From positions 1-6,942 of the forward strand of contig CAZXEJ010000061.1 in assembly GCA_964639895.1 (NCBI GenBank): a DNA stretch of 6,942 nucleotides, written 5' to 3'. The notes beneath the pieces are model-generated. The model was not told the origin of the DNA and made no database searches. It saw only the letters and a program-made list of their open reading frames with translations. Positions 1 to 6,170 of the stretch are shown piece by piece; the first letter of the stretch is position 1, and every line of letters starts with the position of its first letter. The stretch is from CAZXEJ01 sp964639895. Lineage in GTDB: Bacteria; Desulfobacterota_D; UBA1144; Nemesobacterales; JADFKM01. The position numbers and the translations under genes were made by a program.

Positions 1-62
1 CGCGACCATAGGCCCTCCGACCCCGCGACCGATGCCAGCAGCCGGCGCGCGCTCGGGCCGCG

Positions 63-1319
63 ATGCACCCCCACCCGCACCATCTCCTCACCCTCGAAGC
101 CGTAGGCTCGCTCCCCCCCTCCCCCTCAGCGTCACCCCCCGCCCCCCTCTCGGCCGACGACCTGCTCGAGGTGCTCTTCACCTCCGGCACGACTGGTAAC
201 CCCAAGGGGGTCATGCTCACCCACGCCAACGTACTCTCCAACGTCGACGCCATATACCAGATCCTAGAGACCACGCCCGAGGACAGGACGCTTTCCGTCC
301 TGCCCATACACCATGTCTACGAGAGCACGGGCAACATAATAAGCTCGTTCAACAACGGCATGACCGTATACTTCGCCCGCGGCCTCAAGCCAAGGGAGCT
401 CGTCGAAGACATGCGCGAGGCCGAGCCGACCCTGTGGTACACGGCGCCCCTGATACTAGAGAAGATGTTCAACCGCATCAGGAGAGAGGTGGCCGAGATG
501 GGCGGCCTGCGCGGCATGGTGGTGCGCGCGATGCCAAGGCGCATGCTCGGCCGCGCCATAATGAAGCGCCTCGGCCTCGGGCGCATCCGCTACATTGTCT
601 CGGGCGGCGCCCCCCTGCCGCGGAGGGTGTCGTCGGGGCTCGAGGAGCTGGGGTTCCCCGTACTGCAGGGCTACGGCCTCTCGGAGGCATCACCCATCGT
701 ATCGGTTAACCCTCCCAGCAGGCCCAAGAACGACAGCATTGGGATGGTGATACCGGGCGTCGAGGCCGTCATACGCTCACCCGACGACGAGGGCGACGGC
801 GAGATCGCCGTACGCGGTCCGAACGTGATGAAGGGGTATCTGGGAAACGAGGAGGAGACGTCGCGGGTGATCACCGACGACGGCTGGCTGCTCACGGGCG
901 ACGTCGGATACTTCGACGACGAGGGCTACCTCTACATAAACGGCAGGACGAAATCCGTCATCGTCACCCCTGGGGGCAAGAACGTATACCCCGAGGAGCT
1001 GGAAGAGCGGCTCCTTGCATCGCCCCTCATCGAAGAGGCGGTCGTCTTCAGCCCCGACGACCGCACCCTGCAGGCGGCCATCTACCCGACGGCGGCCGAA
1101 GAAGGCGGCTCCTTCGACGTCGAGGCCGTATGGGAGGCCGTGGCCCGCGAGATCGCGGCCCTAAACGCCGCCCTGCCCGCCTACAAGAAGATAGCCCGCT
1201 TCGCCCTCACGCTGGAGGAGCTGCCCAAGACCACGACCCGCAAGGTGAAGCGAGAGCCGTTCAGGAAACTGAGTATAGGCTCGACAACAAAGGTACTGGA
1301 TCTCGACCGCCTGGGCTGA
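63..1319 (+). CDS. Long-chain-type acyl-CoA synthetase (AMP-binding), N-terminally truncated
   Basis: Activates a carboxylic acid, probably a fatty acid, with ATP to an acyl-adenylate and then to acyl-CoA. The ANL-family motifs appear in order: P-loop TSGTTGNPKG (residues 40-49), SGGAPLP (180-186), YGLSEAS (204-210), the adenosine-binding TGD (278-280), GRTKSVIV at the hinge (294-301), and PKTTTRKVKR near the C-terminus with the probable catalytic Lys394. From about residue 29 on, the protein is a normal family member with an intact C-terminus. Family members usually carry some 150-200 residues before the P-loop; here there are 39, the first ~28 rich in Pro, His and Ser. The start at 63 has no visible Shine-Dalgarno, and an in-frame TAG lies at 9-11, so the frame cannot simply continue past the window edge. 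It may be a frameshifted or truncated gene, or the sequence near the edge may contain an error. The chain-length preference cannot be read. It converges with hemY. Confidence 0.85.
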   Translation: MHPHPHHLLTLEAVGSLPPSPSASPPAPLSADDLLEVLFTSGTTGNPKGVMLTHANVLSNVDAIYQILETTPEDRTLSVLPIHHVYESTGNIISSFNNGMTVYFARGLKPRELVEDMREAEPTLWYTAPLILEKMFNRIRREVAEMGGLRGMVVRAMPRRMLGRAIMKRLGLGRIRYIVSGGAPLPRRVSSGLEELGFPVLQGYGLSEASPIVSVNPPSRPKNDSIGMVIPGVEAVIRSPDDEGDGEIAVRGPNVMKGYLGNEEETSRVITDDGWLLTGDVGYFDDEGYLYINGRTKSVIVTPGGKNVYPEELEERLLASPLIEEAVVFSPDDRTLQAAIYPTAAEEGGSFDVEAVWEAVAREIAALNAALPAYKKIARFALTLEELPKTTTRKVKREPFRKLSIGSTTKVLDLDRLG

Positions 1320-1330
1320 TCCCCCCGCGC

Positions 1331-1347
1331 CGGTGGGACTTCCACCG
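1331..1347. terminator. GC-rich hairpin between convergent genes
   Basis: CGGTGG (1331-1336) pairs with CCACCG (1342-1347) across a 5-base loop. It lies in the 43-base gap between the stop of the acyl-CoA synthetase gene (+) and the stop of hemY (-). The position suits a shared terminator, but the stem is only 6 bp and no T-run follows on either strand, so an intrinsic terminator is not established. Confidence 0.3.
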
Positions 1348-1362
1348 CACCTCCCCCACACA

Positions 1363-2787
1363 TCAGGGACGGTGCAGCCCCAGGTCGGAGGCCACCTTCT
1401 CGGCCGCGGCCGTGCCGGACGCGATGCAGTCGGGCATCCCGACCCCCCGGAGCGCACCGCCCGCCACGGCAAGGCCGCGCAGTCCCGCGACGAGGCCCTC
1501 CACCTCGGCCACCCGGTCCAGATGACCCACCTCGTACTGCGCCATGGCCCTCGGGTGGCGCGCGAGCACCGCAAGACGCGGCGACCCTTCGAGGCCGAGG
1601 ATGAGCCTCGTCTCCTTCTCGGCCATACCCACGAGCTCGGCGTCCCCGAGATTCATCACACCCTCGTGGAGCACCCCTCCTAGGAACGTTCTTACGAGCA
1701 GGAGCCGCTCGTCCCGCACGCGGCAGGGAAATTTGAGGCTGCTCAGCGAACAGGCCAACGTGCCGAGGCCTGCGGCAGGCGGTACGACGACGCCGAACCC
1801 ATCGATGGGACGGCGCAGCCGGTCCTTGTCGAAGACGAAATTGACGACGGCCGTCGAGCCGTAGGGGATCGAGGCCAGCAGGCGCCCAAGTCCGCCGTCG
1901 ACGCCGGCCAAGAGGGGTGAGGCTACGTATGCCGGTACGGCTACAATCAAGCCGTCCGCCGCCAAGCACTCACCGGCTGCGCATCGCACCTCCCACAGCC
2001 CTTCGCGGCGGGAGACCGATTCCACCTTGGCGGACAGCCTAACCCGCACCATGTCCAGACGCTCCCTCAACGCATCGACCAGAGACCCCATCCCGCGCCG
2101 CAGCGCAAGAATCGTCCCGTAGCGCGGCCCGGCGCTCTCCCTCTCCCTGCTCGCCCTCATGAGCCCCCGCACCACCCCTCCACGCCCCTCGAGCGCCACG
2201 ATCTGAGGAATGACGGCCCTGGCGCTCAGCCTCTCCGCATCACCCCCCCATATGGCCCCCACCATCGGCTGCACCACACGCTCGAGCGCCTCGCTTCCAA
2301 GCCGCCTGCGGACGAAGGAGGCCACGCTCTCGTCCCCCTCCGGCGGAGGGGACGGGGGGATCAGCGGCTCCACCATCATGCGCAACTTCCCCCCCAGCGT
2401 AAAGAGGGGTGAGGCGAGCAACGGCGCTATCCTAGTCGGGGCGAAGAGGGCGAACCCCGCCGGAAGCGGCACCGGACGCCCTCCCCAGAACACGTAGGCG
2501 CGCCGGCCGTGCCGGCGGGTGGATACGATCTCGTCCTCGAGCCCCACCTTGCGGACGAGCTCGAGTGCGGCGGGCTTTACGGATACGAACGAATCGGGCC
2601 CGTACTCAAGTAGCACCCCGTCTCGATGCTCGGTCCTGATCACGCCCCCGAGGCGTGAAGAGGCCTCGAGCAGCACTATTTCGGGCGGGGGCGCAACGCG
2701 TCGGCCGAGCTCCTGCAGCCTGAAGGCCGCACTGAGGCCCGAGATGCCCCCACCTATCACTACTATCCTCTTGGTGGCGCCATCCAT
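1363..2787 (-). CDS. hemY: Protoporphyrinogen/coproporphyrinogen oxidase, HemY (PPOX) family
   Basis: FAD enzyme of late haem synthesis that removes six electrons from protoporphyrinogen IX or, in the coproporphyrin branch, from coproporphyrinogen III (then called CgoX). The 474-residue length is normal for HemY. The N-terminal Rossmann motif is RIVVIGGGISGLSAAF (7-22), followed by the ribose-binding acid in LLEASSRLGG (39-48). The C-terminal FAD-contact region reads AGGALRGVGMPDCIASG (442-458), typical of the family, and WGGDAERLSAR (180-190) is also characteristic. The ATG at 2787 was chosen because the Rossmann strand begins six residues later. The frame stays open upstream to 2877, but that start would overlap hemH and adds a Gly/Arg-rich stretch unlike the family. 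A GGAAGGG lies about 13 bases before the ATG, a rather long spacing. It is the last gene of the hem operon, 64 bases after hemH. Substrate branch is not decided by sequence here. Confidence 0.94.
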   Translation of the reverse strand: MDGATKRIVVIGGGISGLSAAFRLQELGRRVAPPPEIVLLEASSRLGGVIRTEHRDGVLLEYGPDSFVSVKPAALELVRKVGLEDEIVSTRRHGRRAYVFWGGRPVPLPAGFALFAPTRIAPLLASPLFTLGGKLRMMVEPLIPPSPPPEGDESVASFVRRRLGSEALERVVQPMVGAIWGGDAERLSARAVIPQIVALEGRGGVVRGLMRASRERESAGPRYGTILALRRGMGSLVDALRERLDMVRVRLSAKVESVSRREGLWEVRCAAGECLAADGLIVAVPAYVASPLLAGVDGGLGRLLASIPYGSTAVVNFVFDKDRLRRPIDGFGVVVPPAAGLGTLACSLSSLKFPCRVRDERLLLVRTFLGGVLHEGVMNLGDAELVGMAEKETRLILGLEGSPRLAVLARHPRAMAQYEVGHLDRVAEVEGLVAGLRGLAVAGGALRGVGMPDCIASGTAAAEKVASDLGLHRP

Positions 2788-2851
2788 TGGTGAAAAGAAG
2801 CCCTTCCGCCCGCCGCCCGACGCGGCCAGCCGGACCACCCCGGGAGCCCGA

Positions 2852-3814
2852 CTACACCCGCCGCCGTCCCATGGCACTCTCCACGCGGTCGGCCAGGGCG
2901 CATATGAATCGCCGATCGTCGTTCACCGTCTCCGCCCGCAAGAGGCGGACACCGCACTCGTCGGCTACCTGGGCAGCCTCTATCCCCAGGTCGTAGAGCA
3001 CCTCGACGTGGTCGCACAGAAAACCGATCGGTTCGACCACGACGTACCGCACGCCGCGGCTGGCAAGCGACCTTATGAGGTCGCACACGTCGGGCTCGAG
3101 CCACGGCTCGTCGGGGGGTCCGCTCCTGCTCTGATAGCAGAGGGTCCATGCGTCGAACCCTACCCTCTCGGCCACGCGCGCCGAGCTATGGCGGAGCTGC
3201 TCCACGTAGGGAGACGATGAGGCCATGCCGAGGGGTATACTATGGGCGGTGAAAAGGAGCCTCGTCGCTTCCCACTCATCCCCGGGCACACACCTCAGCC
3301 TCTCCTCCACCTTGCTGGCCACGGCCTCGATGAAGGCGGGATGATCGTAGACCGGGTCGGCATAGACCACTTCGATGCCGGCCCCGGCCTCCTCTACGGC
3401 AAGCGCCACGTCCTCCTTGTAGCGGTCCCAGCTCGAATGGCACTGGTAGGCCGAAAGTATCACCCCCACCACCCGCCTTACACCCTCGGCCTCCATCCTC
3501 CGCACCGAATCCGCAAGGAACGGATGCCAGTTCCTCATCCCTATGTATACGGGAAGTTCGAGTCCTCTCCGTATCAATTCGGCCTCCAGCGCGCGCGCCT
3601 GCCGGCGTGTTAGCTCGTTCAGGGGCGACTTCCCGCCCACGACCTCGTAGTGGTGGGCGACCTCCCGCAGTCTCTCCCTCGGAATAGGCCTGCCGCGGGC
3701 GACGTTATGAAGAAAAGGCTCTATCTCCTCGGCCTTCTCGGGCCCGCCGAACCCTATGAGGAGGACAGCGTCGTAACCGACGGCCTCTGTGTCGTTTCGG
3801 ACTCCTGCCATCAC
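2852..3814 (-). CDS. hemH: Ferrochelatase HemH, resembling coproporphyrin ferrochelatase (CpfC)
   Basis: Inserts Fe(II) into a porphyrin: protoporphyrin IX, or coproporphyrin III in the CpfC branch. The protein is 320 residues, the usual compact bacterial size. Visible hallmarks are GFGGPE (21-26), NVARGRPIPRERL (37-49), GGKSPLNE (60-67), the active-site His191 in TAHSIP, CYQSRSGPPDEPWLEPDV (226-243), and Glu271 in GFLCDHVEVLYD. His191 and Glu271 match the catalytic pair of the family. Seven Cys are scattered through the chain, but there is no C-terminal Cys cluster extension, so I see no support for a C-terminal [2Fe-2S] site. The GTG at 3814 is placed 9 bases after AGGGAG (complement of 3824-3829). 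The next codon is ATG (3811) and is an equally possible start. It lies 77 bases after hemDE and 64 before hemY, all on one strand, so co-transcription is likely. The GGPE/NVARGR/QSRSGPP style recalls actinobacterial CpfC (from memory of the family, not a search). Confidence 0.95.
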   Translation of the reverse strand: MMAGVRNDTEAVGYDAVLLIGFGGPEKAEEIEPFLHNVARGRPIPRERLREVAHHYEVVGGKSPLNELTRRQARALEAELIRRGLELPVYIGMRNWHPFLADSVRRMEAEGVRRVVGVILSAYQCHSSWDRYKEDVALAVEEAGAGIEVVYADPVYDHPAFIEAVASKVEERLRCVPGDEWEATRLLFTAHSIPLGMASSSPYVEQLRHSSARVAERVGFDAWTLCYQSRSGPPDEPWLEPDVCDLIRSLASRGVRYVVVEPIGFLCDHVEVLYDLGIEAAQVADECGVRLLRAETVNDDRRFICALADRVESAMGRRRV

Positions 3815-3891
3815 CCTTCTCGTCTCCCTGTATCGCCGTCTGCACCATCTCCCATGCCTTCCCGCTGGTCCCCATCCCTCCGGTGCGCGGC

Positions 3892-5850
3892 TCAGTCCGT
3901 CCCCGCACCCTTTCTCTCGGAATATTCGTGTACGAAATCGACCAATGCAAGCACGTTGTCGACCGGTGTCGTGGGCAGGACGCCGTGGCCCAGGTTGAAT
4001 ATGTGGCCAGGCCTCCCTCGGGCGGCATCAAGTATGCGCTTGGCCTGCCGCGTGACCTCCCTCTTCGAGCCCAGTAGTACGACGGGGTCGAGGTTGCCCT
4101 GGACGGCCACGTCGTAACCGAGCCTGCGCCACGCCTCCGCGAGATCTACGCGCCAATCGAGCCCCATCACGTCTCCGCCGGCCTCCCTCATGCGCACCAG
4201 CAGCCCACAGGCGCCGGTGCCGAACTGTATGACGGGTACGTCCACCTCGAGCATGGAGAACAGCCTCCTCATATGGGGGAACACGAAGCGGTCGTAGTCG
4301 GCCGGCGAGAGGCAACCCACCCATGTGTCGAAGATCTGCAGGGCATCGGCGCCCGCCTCGGCCTGATGTTGCAGGTAGGAAGCCGTGGCGTCGACTAGAA
4401 GCGTCATCAACCTCTCCCACCCCTCGGGATCGCCGTACATCATCCTCTTCGTATTGGCGTAGAGCCTGGACGCGCCCCCCTCGATGGCGTAAGAGGCAAG
4501 CGTGAAGGGGGCGCCGGCAAACCCGATCAGAGCCACCTCGGGCGAAAGCGCCCGCCTCGTGAGGCGGACCGCCTCGTAGACGAAATCCAGCGTCTCGGGC
4601 AGAAACCCCCTCAGGCGGCCAAGATCGGAGCCGCCCCTCACGGGACGGTGTATCACGGGACCCCGACCCTCGGTGTATTCGAGATCGAGACCCAGAGAAC
4701 GAAGAACGAGAAGGATGTCGGAAAACAGTATGGCCGCATCCACCCCCAGACGGTCGACGGCCATAAGCGCCACCTCGGCCGCAAGCTCCGGCGTCGTGCA
4801 CAGCTCGAGAAACGACACCTTGGACCGCAACTCCCTGTATTCACGCAGGAAACGTCCCGCCTGGCGCATGAACCAGACCGGCGTGTAACCGGTGGAGGCG
4901 CGCCTGCATGCCTTCACGAACTCCGGCTCGGGGTGCCCCGAAGCGGCACTTTCGGGCCACACCATATCGATACGCCTCCAAGACGCGGTGTCCACCCCCT
5001 GGGCCGCGGCGACGCGCTTGCGTTGCAGCAGCGCCTTACAACGCCGTGCGACCTCCATGATGAGGTTGCCCATCTTGGGGCTGTCGGGCTCGTAGTCGAC
5101 GCTGAGGCCGAGCCCGCGCAAGGCCTCCGAGGTGACGGGGCCGACGGAACCTATCAATACACGGGCGAATCCTTTCCGCAGTTCAAGCTCGGCCCCCTCG
5201 GCCTTGGCCACTTCGAAGAGGTTCCGCGCCTGCTGCGCGCTGGTGAAAAGGGCGACGTCGGCGCTGCCTTCGATGATGAGCCGTATGGCTTCTCTGAGGG
5301 GGCGCGTATCCTCGGGCAGCTCCCATCTGTATAGGTGCACCCTCTTTACGGTGGCTCCCCTCTCCTGGAGTGCGCGCAGGAGCTCGTCGTTCGCCGCACC
5401 GTACTCCTGTAGAGCCACCGTCCCGCCTTCGATCTCCAAGCGTTCGTCCACCACCCTCAGTACGTCGCGCCACGTGTTGGGCTCGGGTACGACCACGTCC
5501 GGCTCAAGGTCCCACTTCTTAAGCGCCGCCACCGGCTTGGGGCCCCTCGCAAGCAGTAGCGGCCCATCGAACATCCGACGCACGCACTCACGGCCGAAGC
5601 GCTCGGCCAGGAGACGCAGCATCTGGGTGGTACCCACTCCTGTAAGGAGGATCACGACATCCACCTCGCCCCGGCCCAACAGTTCGGCGAGCTCCTCGAG
5701 CTCGGGCGTCATCGAAAGCGCCACCTCGCGCATGGAGGGGGCCACGAAGGGCAGGCCGCCGAATCTCTTTATGAGCCGCTCCATCTCACGGGCGCGCCTG
5801 CTCTCGAACGATACAACCGTAAGGCCGCTGAACGTATGCTTCATAGCCAT
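3892..5850 (-). CDS. hemDE: Fused uroporphyrinogen-III synthase (HemD) - uroporphyrinogen decarboxylase (HemE)
   Basis: One 652-residue frame joins two consecutive tetrapyrrole enzymes. The HemD part (about 5-270) cyclises hydroxymethylbilane to uroporphyrinogen III; it shows VVSFESRRAREME (12-24), LLTGVGTTQML (68-78), ALFTSAQQARNLF (200-212) and IGSVGPVTSEAL (233-244). The HemE part (about 310-645) removes four carboxyls to give coproporphyrinogen III. It has PVWFMRQAGR (324-333) with the substrate-binding arginines, FSDIL with catalytic Asp378, GFAGAPFTLASYAIEGG with Tyr454, IFDTWVG (506-512), QGNLDP (584-589) and FNLGHGVLP with His622. All expected HemE key residues are present. The linker (about 272-308) has no domain I recognise. 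The start is uncertain: ATG at 5850 follows GGGTGG at 6 bases; ATG at 5844 and TTG at 5871 are alternatives. It is the first gene of the hem operon, with its own promoter just upstream. An internal GGAGG-ATG precedes the HemE part. Confidence 0.93.
   Translation of the reverse strand: MAMKHTFSGLTVVSFESRRAREMERLIKRFGGLPFVAPSMREVALSMTPELEELAELLGRGEVDVVILLTGVGTTQMLRLLAERFGRECVRRMFDGPLLLARGPKPVAALKKWDLEPDVVVPEPNTWRDVLRVVDERLEIEGGTVALQEYGAANDELLRALQERGATVKRVHLYRWELPEDTRPLREAIRLIIEGSADVALFTSAQQARNLFEVAKAEGAELELRKGFARVLIGSVGPVTSEALRGLGLSVDYEPDSPKMGNLIMEVARRCKALLQRKRVAAAQGVDTASWRRIDMVWPESAASGHPEPEFVKACRRASTGYTPVWFMRQAGRFLREYRELRSKVSFLELCTTPELAAEVALMAVDRLGVDAAILFSDILLVLRSLGLDLEYTEGRGPVIHRPVRGGSDLGRLRGFLPETLDFVYEAVRLTRRALSPEVALIGFAGAPFTLASYAIEGGASRLYANTKRMMYGDPEGWERLMTLLVDATASYLQHQAEAGADALQIFDTWVGCLSPADYDRFVFPHMRRLFSMLEVDVPVIQFGTGACGLLVRMREAGGDVMGLDWRVDLAEAWRRLGYDVAVQGNLDPVVLLGSKREVTRQAKRILDAARGRPGHIFNLGHGVLPTTPVDNVLALVDFVHEYSERKGAGTD
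4963..4979 (-). promoter_or_regulatory. Possible internal ribosome binding site and ATG for stand-alone HemE
   Basis: On the minus strand TTGGAGG is followed after a 9-base spacer by an in-frame ATG (4963-4965; Met296 of the fusion). GGAGG occupies the complement of 4975-4979. Starting there would give a 357-residue protein, the ordinary length of a free HemE, beginning MVWPESAASGHPEPEF just before the conserved domain. The placement is what one would expect if hemD and hemE had once been separate genes and the hemD stop was lost. A GGAGG inside a GC-rich coding region can arise by chance, so use of this site is an inference. Confidence 0.4.
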
Positions 5851-5897
5851 GAGGTTCCACCCGGACACCAAGCCCCATTACCGAGGAGGATACGAAA

Positions 5898-5926
5898 CTT
5901 ATAGTATATACAGAGAGAGACCTCAA
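5898..5926 (-). promoter_or_regulatory. Sigma-70-like promoter of the hemDE-hemH-hemY operon
   Basis: Read on the minus strand: TTGAGG (-35, complement of 5921-5926), 17 bases, TATAAG (-10, complement of 5898-5903). Transcription would start near 5891, leaving a leader of about 40 bases before the ATG at 5850. An overlapping alternative is TTCAAT with a 17-base spacer and TATACT. It sits in an AT-rich island that contrasts with the surrounding GC-rich sequence, and it is the only good promoter candidate I see in front of the operon. Confidence 0.55.
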
Positions 5927-5962
5927 TTGAACCGACCACGCCGAAGAAGGAGGCCGCCGCTG

Positions 5963-6061
5963 ATGCAGGAAGAGCTTGAAACCGCACCGAGGAATCATTA
6001 TAATATTATTGCGAAGAGGAAACAGAGAGACATTCCCACCCTAGTCGGGGGGTTTGCCTAA
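5963..6061 (+). CDS. Possible 32-residue small protein
   Basis: An ATG at 5963 is preceded by a full Shine-Dalgarno AAGGAGG (5947-5953) with a 9-base spacer. The frame runs 32 codons to TAA (6059-6061), which overlaps the first base of the strong rightward terminator. The peptide starts MQEELETAPR, has a basic middle (AKRKQR) and ends PTLVGGFA. No signal peptide, membrane segment or known motif is visible. For it: ribosome site, spacing, and a stop directly followed by a terminator. Against it: codons such as TAT AAT ATT ATT are AT-ending, unlike the neighbouring genes, and the near-consensus promoter at 5976-6004 lies inside the frame. No convincing promoter is seen upstream; TATAGT at 5900-5905 has only a poor -35. 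The same frame is open further upstream, antisense to hemD, but without a ribosome site. I do not recognise the product. Confidence 0.3.
   Translation: MQEELETAPRNHYNIIAKRKQRDIPTLVGGFA
5976..6004 (+). promoter_or_regulatory. Near-consensus sigma-70 promoter facing right
   Basis: TTGAAA (5976-5981) and a perfect TATAAT (5999-6004) are separated by exactly 17 bases. The expected start is G6011, 6 bases after the -10 box. No protein gene on the + strand lies downstream; the next gene (6171 onward) is on the other strand. With the terminator at 6060-6086 it would define a transcript of about 76 bases. Confidence 0.55.
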
Positions 6062-6086
6062 AAGGCGAGTAAAACTCGCCTTTTTT
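6011..6086 (+). ncRNA. Candidate small RNA, about 76 nt, family unknown
   Basis: It is bounded by the near-consensus promoter (start predicted at 6011) and by the T-tract of the terminator (6086). The 5' part (6011-6032) is purine-rich and looks unpaired. The middle can form a hairpin of CCC-A-CCC (6035-6041) with GGGGGG (6047-6052) around loop TAGTC. The 3' end is the terminator stem. This plan, a single-stranded 5' region, an internal hairpin and an intrinsic terminator, is common in bacterial trans-acting sRNAs. It matches no riboswitch, tRNA or 6S pattern that I know. The same stretch overlaps the end of the possible small ORF, so it may instead be that gene's 3' part. Confidence 0.4.
6060..6086 (+). 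terminator. Strong Rho-independent terminator
   Basis: An 11-bp perfect stem, AAAAGGCGAGT (6060-6070) with ACTCGCCTTTT (6074-6084), has a 3-base loop AAA and is followed on the + strand by a six-T run (6081-6086). It is nearly symmetric, so it can also work leftward for the permease gene ending at 6171, but the T-run on that strand is only four bases and lies within the stem. The better orientation is rightward, which argues that something is transcribed towards it from the left. Confidence 0.85.
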
Positions 6087-6170
6087 ATAACTCAAGTCCC
6101 CTCCCCTTCTTCCTTACTCTTACTGAACCGAGATGAACGTAGCTCTTGGGCGGCTCGCCGTCGCAGTTTG

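Noticed and set aside
1181..1969. 262-residue - strand open frame overlapping hemY and the acyl-CoA synthetase gene
   Set aside because: Arg/Gly/Pro-rich shadow of hemY in another frame that also runs through the 3' end of the convergent gene; no family features.
2788..2877. N-terminal extension of HemY to a start at 2877
   Set aside because: The added 30 residues are Gly/Arg-rich and unlike the family, the start overlaps the hemH coding end, and the Rossmann motif follows directly after the ATG at 2787.
2519..3220. 233-residue + strand open frame across the hemY-hemH junction
   Set aside because: Antisense to two clearly recognised genes, with Ser/Pro/Arg-biased composition and no domain.
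4028..4801. 257-residue - strand open frame inside hemDE in another frame
   Set aside because: Out-of-frame shadow of the HemE domain, rich in Arg and Gly, with no motif.
5132..6061. 309-residue + strand open frame antisense to hemD
   Set aside because: It is Ser/Arg-rich low-complexity sequence produced by the complement of a high-GC coding region. It has no ribosome site at its start and no recognisable domain. Only its last 32 codons, which lie outside hemD and have their own Shine-Dalgarno, were kept as a possible small gene.
6011..6086. Riboswitch or tRNA in the intergenic region
   Set aside because: No cloverleaf, no T-arm and no aptamer core that I know. No + strand gene follows for a riboswitch to control.
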